Assembly: GCA_029931535.1 (NCBI GenBank)
Contig: JAQPZY010001495.1
Location: 470,001-534,000 of the forward strand
DNA length: 64,000 nucleotides
Direction of reading: 5' to 3'
DNA from: Margaritifera margaritifera
Taxonomy: Eukaryota; Mollusca; Bivalvia; Unionida; Margaritiferidae
Shown here piece after piece: positions 10,701 through 24,892 of this stretch. Under the pieces are notes generated by a model. That model saw nothing but the letters and a program-made list of their open reading frames with translations, was not told the origin of the DNA and did not search any database. The position numbers and the translations under genes were made by a program. Numbering within the stretch: position 1 is the stretch's first letter; each line of letters opens with the position of its first letter.

Positions 10701-13700
10701 GGCCATTTTTCAGCACATGATAGACTGTACATGACAGTCAGTCAGGAAGTACTGGCAGTCTTTCTCACATACCCACATTGGTCAAGCCGAGACTCGAACT
10801 CTTGCAGACAGAGGTGAGATGTGTGAGTGATATATTAAAGCAAGTGCCTTAAGACCACCCGAGGCCCCTTCACAGTCAGATGAAGTGAAATCCTAATTTT
10901 TCACAGATATATATTTGAATAATTAATTTAATACTGATGTTTTCTCAAAACATAAAAATACATTTACTTGTATGCAAGAGGACACCTGATCATATCTCCT
11001 TCTTAGATGAAGAAAGAAAATCTTAGTAAACTGAATCTCACTCAGAACCAAAAGTTTAATATGATCCTTTGGGGTTTTGTTCCTAAGAGTTTTCAGTACA
11101 ATGTCAATGAACACATGCATATCATTATTGTATATACTTGCTTTTAAGTCAGGTCCAACTGCAAACTGCATAGACCCAGATCTGCCAGTGCATTATGCAA
11201 CAGCTATACAGTTTGTTAGGAGTAATCAGTAGAGCAAACCACTTTGATCCTGATCTGTTTGTGCATTATGCAATGGCAGATCATGGTCTAAGTTGTTTGC
11301 AATTGGACCTGACTTACAAGTGAGTACAGATCACCCTTGTTATAACGCAGTAGTCGGAGTCCATCACTGCCAACTGCATCATGTATCAAACCATGTTATA
11401 CAGAGTACCGCGATATATACAGAACAGTGATATATTGAGAATAGCATAATATACAAAACCATGGTATAGAGGGCACTATCAAAATTTGTTAAATAATAGT
11501 TATTTGGAAAGGAAAGGAAGATATAAGACTAAGTTTCACCTTGTTTTCTTTTATTTCTTATTGTTATACATTGGTATGATTTTGGTCATTGGGGTCCATA
11601 GTAGTACTGTGTTAGATCCATAATCGCATTATAACAAGGCACATTATAAACGGGGAAAGTTGTATATATGGTACTTACTATAATACTCACAATACTAAAT
11701 ACCTCACTACTACAGGATCAATGAACTATTCATATTCGTGTAGCTCTTCTTTCAACATTTTCTTTCTTATTTTTTTCTTTAATATGTTGACCACTTAAAT
11801 AACGCATATTTCACATGAGGTCTTACAAGTAATTGTACACAATAAAAAATGACTCCTTGTATAAGTAAGTGTGTTTTCTCGCTTGGAGAGCCAGTCCAAG
11901 GATTTTGCAACCTTTTGTGAAGCATGTTTACTAAATCTCAATCTGTAATTACAAGTCTTTCTCATTGCTGAATGTTTCTGTAGCCATTGATATTTCACCA
12001 TCTTTCATTGTTTACACAGTTTCCAAATCATGTTTACCAAAGTGCAACTGTTTGCATTTTTTTATGGTTGAAGAACATATATCAGGTTGGTGCCTAATTT
12101 TTAGCTATATTAATATTCTCCTGTGATTCCTTTATTTGCTGTATCGAATTGACAATTAAGTATAGCTCTACATAATCAGCAGGGAGTTTTTTCAGGCAGT
12201 TTACTGCATTTGGTAAGTCATTTATAAAGTCGAGAATAGAATGTGGTAAAGTATATTGCCTTGGGGTATCCTGCTTGTTACTTTCCTTCATCAAGATGCT
12301 TGATCATTAATGACTATTTGTTTTCAACCAATAAAGTTCTTTACCCAGTTAGTACTCTCCCGTTCACTCAATCATGCTCAAACTTTTTCAAAGCTATGTG
12401 TGTGGGGAACTTTGTTAAAAGTATGGAAAAAGTCCAAGCAGATCCAAGTAGATCATGTTGATGTCTTCACCATTGTCCATAGCATGAGTGATTGCTTCTA
12501 TGAATTCAGAAAGTTGAGTAATGCCAAAGTGACTTTATGTGGTCACTGTTTAACAAAGATGTTCTTTGGAAGAAGTTAATGCTTCCAGGTGTAGAATTAT
12601 ATCATCTTATATAATTCGTTCTATATTTTTACCAGGAACAGAGTTCAAACCGATGAGTCTTTAATTTTCTGGGTAGTTTTGACTCCTACTTAATTATATC
12701 GCTGATATGTTGGCTTGTTTCCATTCCTCTGGAAGTTTTCATGCTTCTACTGATTTTTTGCAAATGATTGTAAGAGGTTTCCTAATAGAATTAAATGTTT
12801 CTTTCATAAATTTGGTATATATGTCCAGCAGGTCTCAATGGATTCAAGACCAGAATTATCTTCTCCACTCTTTCTTCTGTTGGCACAATGTCATCTAAAT
12901 GATGGATTACATGTCTTTCTCAGAACTCTAGTAAATTCCTTTCACTTTCATTCTTAAAAATGCTGGCAAAATAGTTATTAAGGATCTCTGCTTTCTCTTT
13001 GTCATTGGATCTTAATCTCTCAATTGAAGAATTCATTTTTGTATTTGATCGGACATATTTCCAAAATAGTTCATAGCCAGGCCTTTTCCTTAACCATGCT
13101 TTTCTCTTCTTAAGACTGATGTTGTTCTATTGTGTGCCTCTTTATAGTTCTGGTAGTTACTGTCCAATGAACAACATTTTTACTTGAGCCATTGAGGGTG
13201 CTTATATTATACATCTCTCCCACATTATAATATTGTAGTTGGGGTATATAACTACTGACTATAGTATGTACCGAACCAAGGTATAGCAAGAATGATAAAA
13301 AATTGTATGAATAATCAAAGCAGTTTCATGACCTGATGGTTGACTACTCAGTCACTTTTTTTGAGTACAGGTACAATTTTCATTAGTTTATGTTCCAGCT
13401 TGAGTTTTTTTTATTTTTTCATTGGCTTTAGAAAAACTTGCAAGGTGTTGGTAAATTATTTATACTATTTAAATTATTAAAAAATCTTGAAAATATCTTT
13501 CTTCAAAATTGGAGGGTCCAATTATTTAGGTTAATTATGGTAATACTAAGCATGGTAATACTAAGCATGGTAATACTAAGCATGGTAATACTAAGCATCG
13601 TAATACTAAGCATCGTAATACTAAGCATGGTAATACTAAGCATCATAATACTAAGCATCGTAATACTAAGCATGGTAATACTAAGCATGGTAATACTAAG

Positions 13701-16700
13701 CATGGTAATACTAAGCATGGTAATACTAAGCATGGTAATACTAAGCATCATAATACTAAGCATCGTAATACTAAGCATGGTAATACTAAGCATGGTAATA
13801 CTAAGCATGGTAATACTAAGCATCATAATACTAAGCATGGTAATACTAAGCATGGTAATACTAAGCATGGTAATACTAAGCATGGTAATACTAAGCATGG
13901 TAATACTAAGCATCATAATACTAAGCATCGTAATACTAAGCATCATAATATTAAGCGTCATGTTGTTTTCTTTCAATACATATTGTCCAGCATTTGATAA
14001 ACCAATCCAAAAGTTCAATGGTTTTCACATAAATGTTTCAGCAAATTGGATGTTGAAAGTTCGAAACTGTTTATTTTATTTGTATTAAAAAAAATTTTTT
14101 TATAATATTGGTCATGAGGCTATAGTGGTATTGTGTTATATATCCAAAAATTGCATTATAATGAAGGGCATTATACTAAGAGAGAACTGTATATGTTTCC
14201 AGTGCTTTGTTCATTGAAAACTCTACTCACTGAAATGTTATTATTCAGTAATAGGGGTATCAGTAAAGCTTTTCCAGGACTTGGAGATAACCTTGCATTC
14301 TAGATTGACTTCCAAAGCTTTTCCAGGACTTGGAGATAACCTTGCATTCTAGATTGACTTCCCAATGCTGTTTCTGCTAGGCCTGAACTCATTTGTCTAT
14401 AATCTCCTTTTCAAAAAAGTTCAACTTTGTATGGATGTATATACTGGTTTCAGAATAACAGTTAAAAAACAATACAAAAAGCAAATTATCACTTTTACCT
14501 AGACTAGGGTGATACTCAGTATTGTCAAATGCATTTTTTTCATGTATGAGGACGAGGTCCAAAAGAAAAGGTTCCTCATTTTCTCTGAATCTGGAGGGGA
14601 ATTCTGTGTTGAAAACAAATTATTAAATAAATACATTTAGGGAAGAGAGTTGATATTAGTATATCATTTTCTCCAACAGTAGTTGAATTGGTATCCTATA
14701 AAATTTCTTCAAAATTAAAATCTCCCACGATAAGAAGATGACTGTACCTCAGATTTTGAATGTTCTTTATGAAGTTAGTCAAACTATTTGTTTATTGTTA
14801 TTTTTCAATTTACTCTTGCACAAAACAGTATCAGAAAATCTTTACTGTAGCTCACTTACCTGGCTTTCAGTTTTATTTTGGTATTTAAAAATCTACGCTT
14901 TCATTACAGCGTGAAAATTTTATGCTTCTATATTGCAAAACTGGGGGGTTAAACTCAAAGAGAATGCATTTGAAGAGTTTTTGTTAGGGCTATAATTTCA
15001 GGACTTATGGTGTTTTATTTTGCATCACATGGACCTGAAATGAAATAACCAGAGTTTACTGTATATAATATACTTTGTGCTGATGCTGATTCACATGATT
15101 CTGTTTACAGCTCAAGTGACTCTAGAAGTTAAACCAAATATAGTGTACCAGACAATGCTAGGTTTTGGAGGTGCTTTCACTGATGCTACAGGTATCAACA
15201 TCCTCAGCCTGTCCTTACAAGCACAGTACCATCTCATTCAGTCATACTTTGGATCCTTTGGTAAGTTTGTCCACAATGACTTTTGCTTTTGATATTGGAG
15301 GTCCACTACCTTCAGCTGTATAAATTGGGATTCCTTTTGAAAAACTTCCAATCCCAGGATACACAGAATTTCATTAGTGTTAAATGAGTTTTAGTTAAAC
15401 TATTAGACTCTAATTTACATTGTCAATTTATAGTTTATTTCAACTTTAACTCCAAATAGGATGCCTTCTAAAAATTGTATTGTCTCTTAAAGATTATTTG
15501 TACTTCTTAAAAGCATGTTTTAAATTACTTGTTTGGCTATATACACATGCATAGCTTCAAAACACTTGTGGTCCAGGGGTAATTATTCAAGGTCCAGAGG
15601 ATGCACTGGCCTGGAAATTTGGGGACCAAGATGCATAGGAAGCGCTTGCTGAAATTGCTCTGTCTTGAAATGGCTTTAAATTCATGAACTTAAAAATGAC
15701 TGGATATTCATCAAGGAAACTGATGCATATATTAATCACAGTACTATTTTGTGATAAGAAAGAAACATTCTAAAAAATGTTTGCCTTAAATATCATACTA
15801 AATATGAAGGAATTTATTATTTGATAGTTTTTAACACTATGCAGTAATAAAAGTCATAAAAGACAATAATAATTATAGACTATCAATATTCTTAGTGTAC
15901 TATCACTTTTGGTAGCATCTATAGCTATCTCAGCTTCCTAACCTATTTAAGGCATTACCATAGTTTCTCATATTGTTGATTGATCAATGTAGGCCTTACA
16001 TAAGTACTGTATATACTCGTGTATAAGCGGGGTCCAAATGCAAACAACATAGACCCTGATCTGCTGTCGCATAATGGGTAGTCATATGGATATTGTGCTT
16101 TCACCAAAAGACTTCTTATAATGTCTAGTTGGTCATAAATGGAAATGATGCCAATCTGATATCCAATATGGCCACTATGGCAGCCATCTTGAAAATCTTG
16201 TTATCATTACTCCTCCAAAGTGGAAAGTTATATCAATATGGGGTTTCCACCAGAAGACTTCTTATGATGTCTTGTTGGTCATAAATGAAAATGGTTCCAA
16301 TCTGACATCCATTATGTCCATCACAGCAGCTAATTTGAAAATCTTGTTATTGCTGAAGAATATCAGAAATGGTTTCAACACTCAGCAGTTAAAAGGAAGA
16401 AATGGTCTTATCTTGAATTCCTGGAAATTCTTTTTGTCCTTTAGAGCATCAGTCCCTTGAAGGGACTCTTGTTATTGTTCATTATTCCACAGTCCGGACA
16501 TAGTGTATGACCTGGGGTTGACTAATGTCATATAATAATAGTTGCCCTCGTAAATAAATCTGTCTTTATGTGTTCACACCTAGGTGTGAAGAGCAATAAG
16601 AAAAACTCATAGCAGCATGAAAAAGTGGCCGTTTTTCAAGTTACTTGGGTACAAAAAGATAAGATTGTGTATACGCCATATGGTGGTCAATTAGTTTACA

Positions 16701-19700
16701 GTCTTTTATTCAGTTAGTAATAGTAGAATATCATTATTTTCATATTTGCTATAGTTTGCCAAGAAAATCCCTATATTTCTCCCCTATATTTTTGAGACCA
16801 AATGCCCTTTAAAATCAATATAATTTTGAAAAATATAGCTGGGAGTATGCATATGGCGATAACTGAATATGAAAAAATAAAACTAGTTTGCCATGTCATG
16901 TTGTTGACATCCGAGTAATGTGACAAATATTGATATGAAAGCAGAATCCTTATGACCCTAACATTACAGTTACAGTTTAATGAAAACGAAATACAGCAAG
17001 AAAATGACTGAGAATTATCTTAACCTTATGATATTGGATGTGCATTATGACCTTAATACTGATCAGTAAGTACATGTAAAAATATTAATTATTCTACAGT
17101 CAATTTAAGTCTTTGATATTTTTCTAATTTTTGCCAGGTCTAGAATATAATGTGGGCAGAATCCCTATGGCAAGTTGTGATTTTTCCACCCACCCTTACT
17201 CATACGATGATCATCCAGGTGACCTTGACCTTGCCAATTTTTCTCTCGCCATGGAGGACCTCAAATATAAGGTGAAAGCAGTGGTCCAGACAGTGATTGC
17301 TCGGTCATTCGATCATTTGATTGTAGATTGATGGTACAGTCTACCCTTGTTTCTCTGACAAATTTTACTGAAGTAAAACTCATTGCACAAAACCAGCTGT
17401 TGGATAAACAAAAACCACCTAAATACATTGTATTGTAATATCATACACTTACATGTATGTGTACAAGTATATTAGAAAACAGTTGCAAGTGTATTACAAG
17501 ACTGCTAATCTAAACCAGTAAGTATTACACCTCTCCCTAGATAACTCACAATCAGCAGGGTCCATAAACATCTACAACTGCATAAGTGGGGTGGGGGTGT
17601 ATGATAGCGAGGGGGGGAGGCAGTGCTAGCAGCTTTCTTTGATATATTAGAATTATAATCTCCTTTGTTCGACACAAATATTCATACAGTGGATTTTAAT
17701 ATTATTCGATGTTATGTCTTGTGAAGTCAAATAAAGTTGATAAATTGATGACAAACTTTTAATATAAATCAAGCTGAGATGCAGTACTCACTATCAAACC
17801 ATGTATATATGTCATAAACAAAGACAAATGAACTAAAGCTTCGAAGTTAGAAATGCACTTGGAAACTGCCTATGCATTACGGTTGCGCTAGTTAATTCCT
17901 TCAGTCAGCTATGGTAAATGGCACCACTTCTTTGTCTATTGTGTGCGGCAATAATGTATGACCCCATGTTGTTTGTACTAATAAACAGCATATGTTTGTC
18001 CATGAACACTAGATTACTGGGGAGAGGGGGGGGGGGGTAATTCGAAATATGGGTGCAAAAAGAAACAGAAAAAAATCAGAAATATATATGTTTTGTTAGA
18101 ACTTGCAAGTTATTTTCAAATCTATCACCAAAAAGTTTGAAGAACACTTACACATTAGCCAAAGGCAAAATCTTATACAAGAAATAAGGCTGATATACAC
18201 CAGGGTGTTGCAATAATGTTGGTACCTTTCATGTACTGTAGTCAGCTGGAGCCAGAGAAATTTAATCTGTTAATTAGCAGGGATCATCTTGTCAAAAGAC
18301 CATTAAATTCTGGACCATTGTCAAAATAAAGCCAGATTAACCACTGAGTAAGCATTTAATTAGGTTTTCATACAAGTGCTCAAGGTGACAGTCGATTGGC
18401 TCATTTCACATTTGTATAGCTAAGGGTATATCATATTTATGATGATTACATTGAAACCTAATTAATAGATAAAATTAAAATACAAATTTCACTTAACAAG
18501 ATTTCTTAAATTGGTATTTATTTCATACAGTGTTACCACCAGTATTCATTTACCAACATATTCATGATCGATATTTCATTTTTTATTGTGTTATTCATTG
18601 AGAAAATATTTTGGTTAATGAAAATCTTACAAAATATATGATTTCTTATTAAATTTTCAAATTTCATAGTGATTATTCCAAATTTCTGCACACTAGCTGG
18701 CTTTTCGACAATAAAATGAGCAATATATGGAGCTTTCATTTGCCAATTTCAATTGTATTTTTAAATGTTTGGCAAAATAGGAGCCTATTTTTTTATTTGT
18801 CTATAAGAAAAAAATGGGATTCACACCTACCTCTGTGTTATAAGTGGATTCACAAATTATCTGGGTGCTCTTAAACAAGGAAGCAGTGTAGTTTTCACAT
18901 TATACTCCTTACAATTTTGTGCGGTATGAGGCCATCTATTCACTGTCATGATCTTAAGGCATAATATAACCACTGACCCTGTATGGTGTAGGGAAGAAAA
19001 TTATCAAGGAGGTAATATTGTCAGATAAATGAATGGATAGCATGAACATTTTATTTTTTTGATGAAAATGAATAAGTTGGAGTTGAAGTATGAGACTGTC
19101 TGTAAAAAATCATAGCTTTAAACAAGAAAAGATGCATTTTTTTGTGATAGTTTGTTATATTCACTCAATAGTCAATTATATGGCAGTAAGATAAAACTTT
19201 AGTAGAACTTTACATTATATAAGTATTAAGGGTAATGAGAGAGCAGATAAATCAACCAAAGCTACCTTGCAGGTTTTTAAACAAAAGATCCAAATGGGAC
19301 TTTTTCATTGAATCTACTCTGAAAATGGAGAGGATTGGTAGAGGACTTTTTGTAATGGCAAAGATCAAATTTTATTATTGTGGGGGTTTAATAGCCAAGG
19401 TGGTAATTTGGGAATAGAGAATTTTGAAGTACTGGCAAGAATGATTTTTGCTGCTCCTATTTGTATGTCAAAAGGTGGAATGAAATTTGGTTCCATTCAT
19501 ACAAGGTTTGGTATTTGGACCTAAACATGACATCGTATGCATGATTACTGTAGTATCATCAAATTTCATGGGGGACCAATTTTCGTGGTTTTCGTTGTTG
19601 TTCCGAACCACGAATTTAAATACCCAACAAAAAAATTAGCCACATATGATGATGGCGCCCCCCCCCCCCCCCCGGCTCATTTTCTTACTGTGTGTCGTTC

Positions 19701-22700
19701 CTAGAGTTTAAGGAACCTACTAGTATTTCATAAATCAACGTCAATACTGTAATTTGGAAATAAAATATTAGCTTTTACACGTGTTTGTTTTATTTTAAAC
19801 CTTTGAAAAAAGAATTCTAAAGCATTTTATATTGTTTCAATGCACACGTGTCGATAAGATACCCGATAGCTGTAATTTCCACTCACTGCCTTAAATCGAT
19901 ATGCAAGATAAGTAAGGATAGAGAGAAACGAGAAAAAGCATAAGGTATTCAAACACCTAGTAATGTTGAAAATGAAAGAAAGAATAATAAAAAATAATAG
20001 TATATGAAATACTTATTCAAATCGATCCTTCACTCGAGTACAACTGTTGTTAAACAATTAAAATCCTCCTGAAACCACATTTCATTTTATCCATGCATTT
20101 TTAATCCAAAAGAACAACAAGCCCGTAAAATACTAGAACTATTGCTTGAAGCAGTATTATTAATGAAACACTACGTATATACACTAATCACAGCAGAGTA
20201 TTAAAGCTCACACTTCACTGATTTTCGGACAAAGCCACTGTATCAACATCGTGTCAAACAATCTCAATGTACACACAAAGGCTTGTCAGGTAAATAATCC
20301 CCAAATTGCAGGATAAAACAAGTCCAACTTTCTCCAAACCACTTATAATTAGGTCACATCTTTCACTTATTGTCGTGTGAGCTGCAATTATCCATTCAGC
20401 CCGAATTGGCTTGATTAATGAGGTTGCAATCAGTGATCGTCACCAGTAGCATCTTCCTTTTTTTCATGATGGCCTCCATGACCTGTTTAGCATACCAGTT
20501 GTGGAAGTGTGATTTTAGTTATTCTTTGTACTCTTTATTTATTGTCAGGTCTAGTTGTTGAAGTTGGTCTGTACATGAGATAGGCACAAACAAACGCGTG
20601 ATTCCACTGTCTTTTAATTTAGTTAGCATCTTCTCACATTGATGGGCTCTAGACACATCAAATATTGCCAAAGTCTGCTGATTGCATTGAGCAAAGGGCA
20701 GCCTGTCACGTGTTTTGTTCCTTTATGGATAGTGGTTTAAGTTAGAGATCATACAGGTTACTTTAATAACCGATTGACTTAGTGTTGTAGTCTGCGTCGG
20801 CTTCCTTTGATGTTGAGCACTCAGACAAAAACACGGTGTAAGTGATTGACCTTGACATGTGTGTTATTTGTGATCATAGAGGCGGTAGTATTATTTTAGT
20901 GTTGTTGGCTGCATCAGCTTCCATTGATGTTATTCACTTGGATAAAAACATGGTGTCAGTTTTGAACTTGTCAGGCTTTTGATTTGTGCTCATACATGTG
21001 AAAGTATTGTTTTAAACATTCAAGTGACCGCCGTTTGTGTTGGCAGAGTTTTATTCTTTTTTATTCTTTATTTTGGGTATTTGTAGAGGTTAAAACACGA
21101 AATTAAACACTTAGTAATATGCAAACTTTGCCAGGCAAAACCACGAATTTAAGTACCCACGAAAATGTCTTTTCTTACAAAACCACGAAAATTGAGCCCC
21201 ACGAAAAAAAAAATGGAACTACAGTATATGGATTACAGGATAGTTTGGTAATATACTGAAGAGCCAGTTTCATTCATATGAATAAAGTGGTGATTCATTT
21301 GCTTCTACATAGGGGCTTCTGCATGGGGAATTCTAAATCAAATCTGCTTCATTTTCGAACAATCAATTGTCAAATTTGATTTGCAGAGAGACTTAAATGT
21401 TGTACAAACTACCTTATTCAGTTTCCATCTCTGGCCTAGCCCAAGAGGTTTGTATTACTTCTTAAGTATACTGGGAAGTGGTCACTATCACAAAGGTCAT
21501 CACCAATTTCCCAAGAGAAGGAGTAAAGGAAATGTGTCACAGGTGGTTAGATCTAAATATGAGTAGGTTCCTGTGGCAGGATGCAGGTAGGTATATGACT
21601 TGTCTTTAGAAAGACAAGGATTGAGTTTTTAAACAAAGTCTTACTCACTGATGTCTTTGCAGCCCCAAAGAGTATAGTGGCCATTAAAATTGACAGGTAG
21701 AATAAAGCGTCCTTGTAACTGTTCAAAATCAGATTGATTGATTGGCATGCTTGGATGGAGATAAATTGAACAAAGTAACAGAGTTTTGTGTATAGGTACA
21801 TGAAGGGCTATATCCTGTAATGTGAGATTATTTTGGCTGTGAGAAGTTTTGTTATTTATGATGATGGACACTCCTCCTGTGGCCTTATCAGTATTTCTTA
21901 AATTGTTGTAGGGTATGAAGTTGTTTAGATTAACTCTGTCGTTTTCTATTTAAAAGATCACCTAAAGGTAGACAGGTATTGGGTCATGCTTCTAAGTAGA
22001 CTTATTTCATCAAATTTTGCTTTTTAAACCTCAGCAATTCCATTGTATTGTTGTGTCAGACATATTTATAGAAGTGATGGAAGTATGGGCACTTAATACG
22101 ATTGTCAGATCCTTTCAGAAATCTATTAGTCAGTCTTTAATTTGTTTGGTTTTTAGCATGCAATTGCCACTGGGATAAGTTGTTTGCTTGCTGCTATTTT
22201 TGTGGGCAGAATCAAATGGGTTTGTCACCAGTAGTGTTTGGTTTCTTATTTGTCACGCTGTTACATTGACCACGGCAGTTTGCTGCTCTTTTTGTGGACC
22301 AGATATGACTGGTTTCTTGCTAGTAGTGTTGGGGGTTTTTTTTGTCACACTCTTACAATGATTACTTCATTTTTTGCTTCACTCTTGGTTTGCATGACTG
22401 CTCACACAAGTTTAAGAAGTATCAAGACTGTAAACTTGGTCATTCCCTGTGGCCAGGTAATTTCAGTCTGGGTACAGACAAACTTGGTGGATATTCTTTT
22501 CTCCACTTTAGTTACATTCACATAGGATTTGCCAGCAGGATTCAAGGAAATTTACTGCTGATAACAAACCACTTTTATTAAATGCACAATGTGTTGAAAG
22601 CTATATATTTACAAGAGTTTTTGCTTTTAAAACTCTTGTAAGTGATTTATTCATACTTTCTTTTCTGTAATTGGAGATTTTTCCAATGCATAGGATGTTG

Positions 22701-24811
22701 ACATATCTGTAAGTTCTTCACCAGTGAAAGCAGTAATATTCTGTATCATGATGTTGCTTAGTCCATTCCGGTTTTGAGACAGGCTGTCAGTTCATTGAAA
22801 GTGATTCAAAGTTTTGGTAGTAAGTTTAGAGATAATTTAGATATAATTTGATTTCATATGAAAAATACATGTCTTGGAGGTACAGTCCTACCGGTTTATG
22901 TTTGATTTCATATGAAAAATACATGTCTTGGAGGTACAGTCCTACCGGTTTATGTTTGATTTCATATGAAAAATACATGTCTTGGAGGTACAGTCCTACC
23001 GGTTTATCTTTGATTTCATATGAAAAATACATGTCTTGGAGGTACAGTCCTACCGGTTTATGTCGACATCCTCAGGCATATTGTCAACAGAAGCAGATGT
23101 CCAGATAAATTGGGGGGTGGGGGGAATGAAAATTTCTCTTTGACCTGCATACAAGTGAAATTCATCTGTAAAGGGTGACCTGTCTGTGAGTAGGATTTAC
23201 ACTTTGAGAAAATAAACAGTGGAAATTTCAAGTAAATGAAAACGAAACTAGTGTCAAATACATTTGTATATTAACAACTTATATTTTTGTTACCTTTGTG
23301 TAATAAAATCCATAGTGCATTAAGTACATGTGTATAAAAAAATCCAACATTTTGAGTATAGGTTATATGTTAGAAAATTAATGTATTGGTCACATCCTGT
23401 TAGAAGACACATGTATTAAAAAATATGGTAGTCCTCATTTGATCTGATCCCATTGTCAACAAACAATTCACTACAGTATTTATTGTTGCCAGTAGCACGT
23501 GGCTGTATAGTTGTTATTTACATGCTTCATGTACTTAAATTGGCCTAGATTTTGGTCAGCCTAAGCAACAAATGTAATCATGTTACTGAGGCTAGCAAGG
23601 GGATAAGGCTAAATGGCATTTTTTTAAAAAAGGTCTTAATTAAGCACAATAAGAATTTGCGTTTTACGCTGCCGTTGGTAGCCATCATAAGCATAAATAA
23701 CATTACTTTTCTTCCTACAGAAAAGGAAATTTCACAGCTCAATAAATGTGTTTCAATAACTGATCACTTTGGAAAATCCAACAATCAATCAGATTCCATT
23801 GCTTTTATTCAAGTTTGATGATGACTTCCTTTGATGAAGGGTGCATTGTTTTTATTGACGATTGTAGCTGGGTTGCTGTGATGAAGAGTGCATTTGCTAT
23901 TGAAGTTGCCACGAAAGGCCAACTTTGGAGGACCAAACAAAAATGCCTGTTTGTTAATCCAACAGAAACATTAAAGCCTGGTGGCAGCATCAGATAATTG
24001 TAGAACAAAGTATGGGTCAGAAATGGCAGCTTGTTGACATTAATAATCAGAAAACAAAGGATTTGTTCAAGCTGGGACATAGGGCTTCTGTCGACATATA
24101 CATTTATTTTTTATCCCAATGTTGACATAAGCATGACAGATTTGGTAGTAATAATAGACTTTGCTTTTTTGTCGACATATGCGCTTTGTCAGTATAAGTG
24201 GGTAGGACTGTATCTCTCAGTATCTTGATCAGCTTTGACTTTACATAACGAATTGGTAATTATTATCTTGCTGTTCCACGAAAAGCAGTAAGTAGCCTTA
24301 TAAATTTTTTTTTTTTTGTTATCTCATTAATCATCATCATTATTACCTGTGATTTTTGTTTTGAACAACTCCAAAACAAAGATTATTGCAACAGCAAATC
24401 ATTAAACCAATGTATCGGTGATAAACTGGATTTGACTTAGTGATGTCACATCATGGCAAATCTCGTAGCCCAAAATATAGACATGAATTAACTGGCCTTA
24501 TCTTTAAAACGGAGCAGTAGATTTGAATAAGATTTTGGTATAACTTTCCATTCAACTATGTTTATTAAATATAGGCACAAATGAAAATTAGAGTTCATTT
24601 TCTTTTAATTGGTGTTGTGACCTCAGGGAAATACAGGCCATTCTCATGATTTACCAATAGACAAAATATCTTAGAACCAGTCCAGCCTTTGTTGGCTGCC
24701 TCACTGTGTCCATGGGAAAGGCACTTGGCTCCCATTTCCTTGGCATGATATAGCCAATAGTGTATTAAAAGTGCTGTTAAATTCAGGCATGTTATCAATG
24801 GTGGGGAGAGG

Positions 24812-24892
<81 letters not shown>

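Noticed and set aside
13438..14088. 216-codon frame (+) and 171-codon frame (-) over the 15-bp array
   Set aside because: Unit length divisible by three keeps both strands open; the translation is a pure repeat and the array lies in an intron.
17131..17331. Frame extending exon 4 to a stop at 17331
   Set aside because: The extra 20 residues do not match the family, while splicing at 17271 joins exactly to exon 5.
22826..23108. Frames on both strands over four 54-bp units
   Set aside because: Repeat-derived, open on both strands, no start context or flanking coding signal.
23552..24228. Cluster of 60-90 codon frames on both strands
   Set aside because: Overlapping, no domain, no codon pattern; likely chance.
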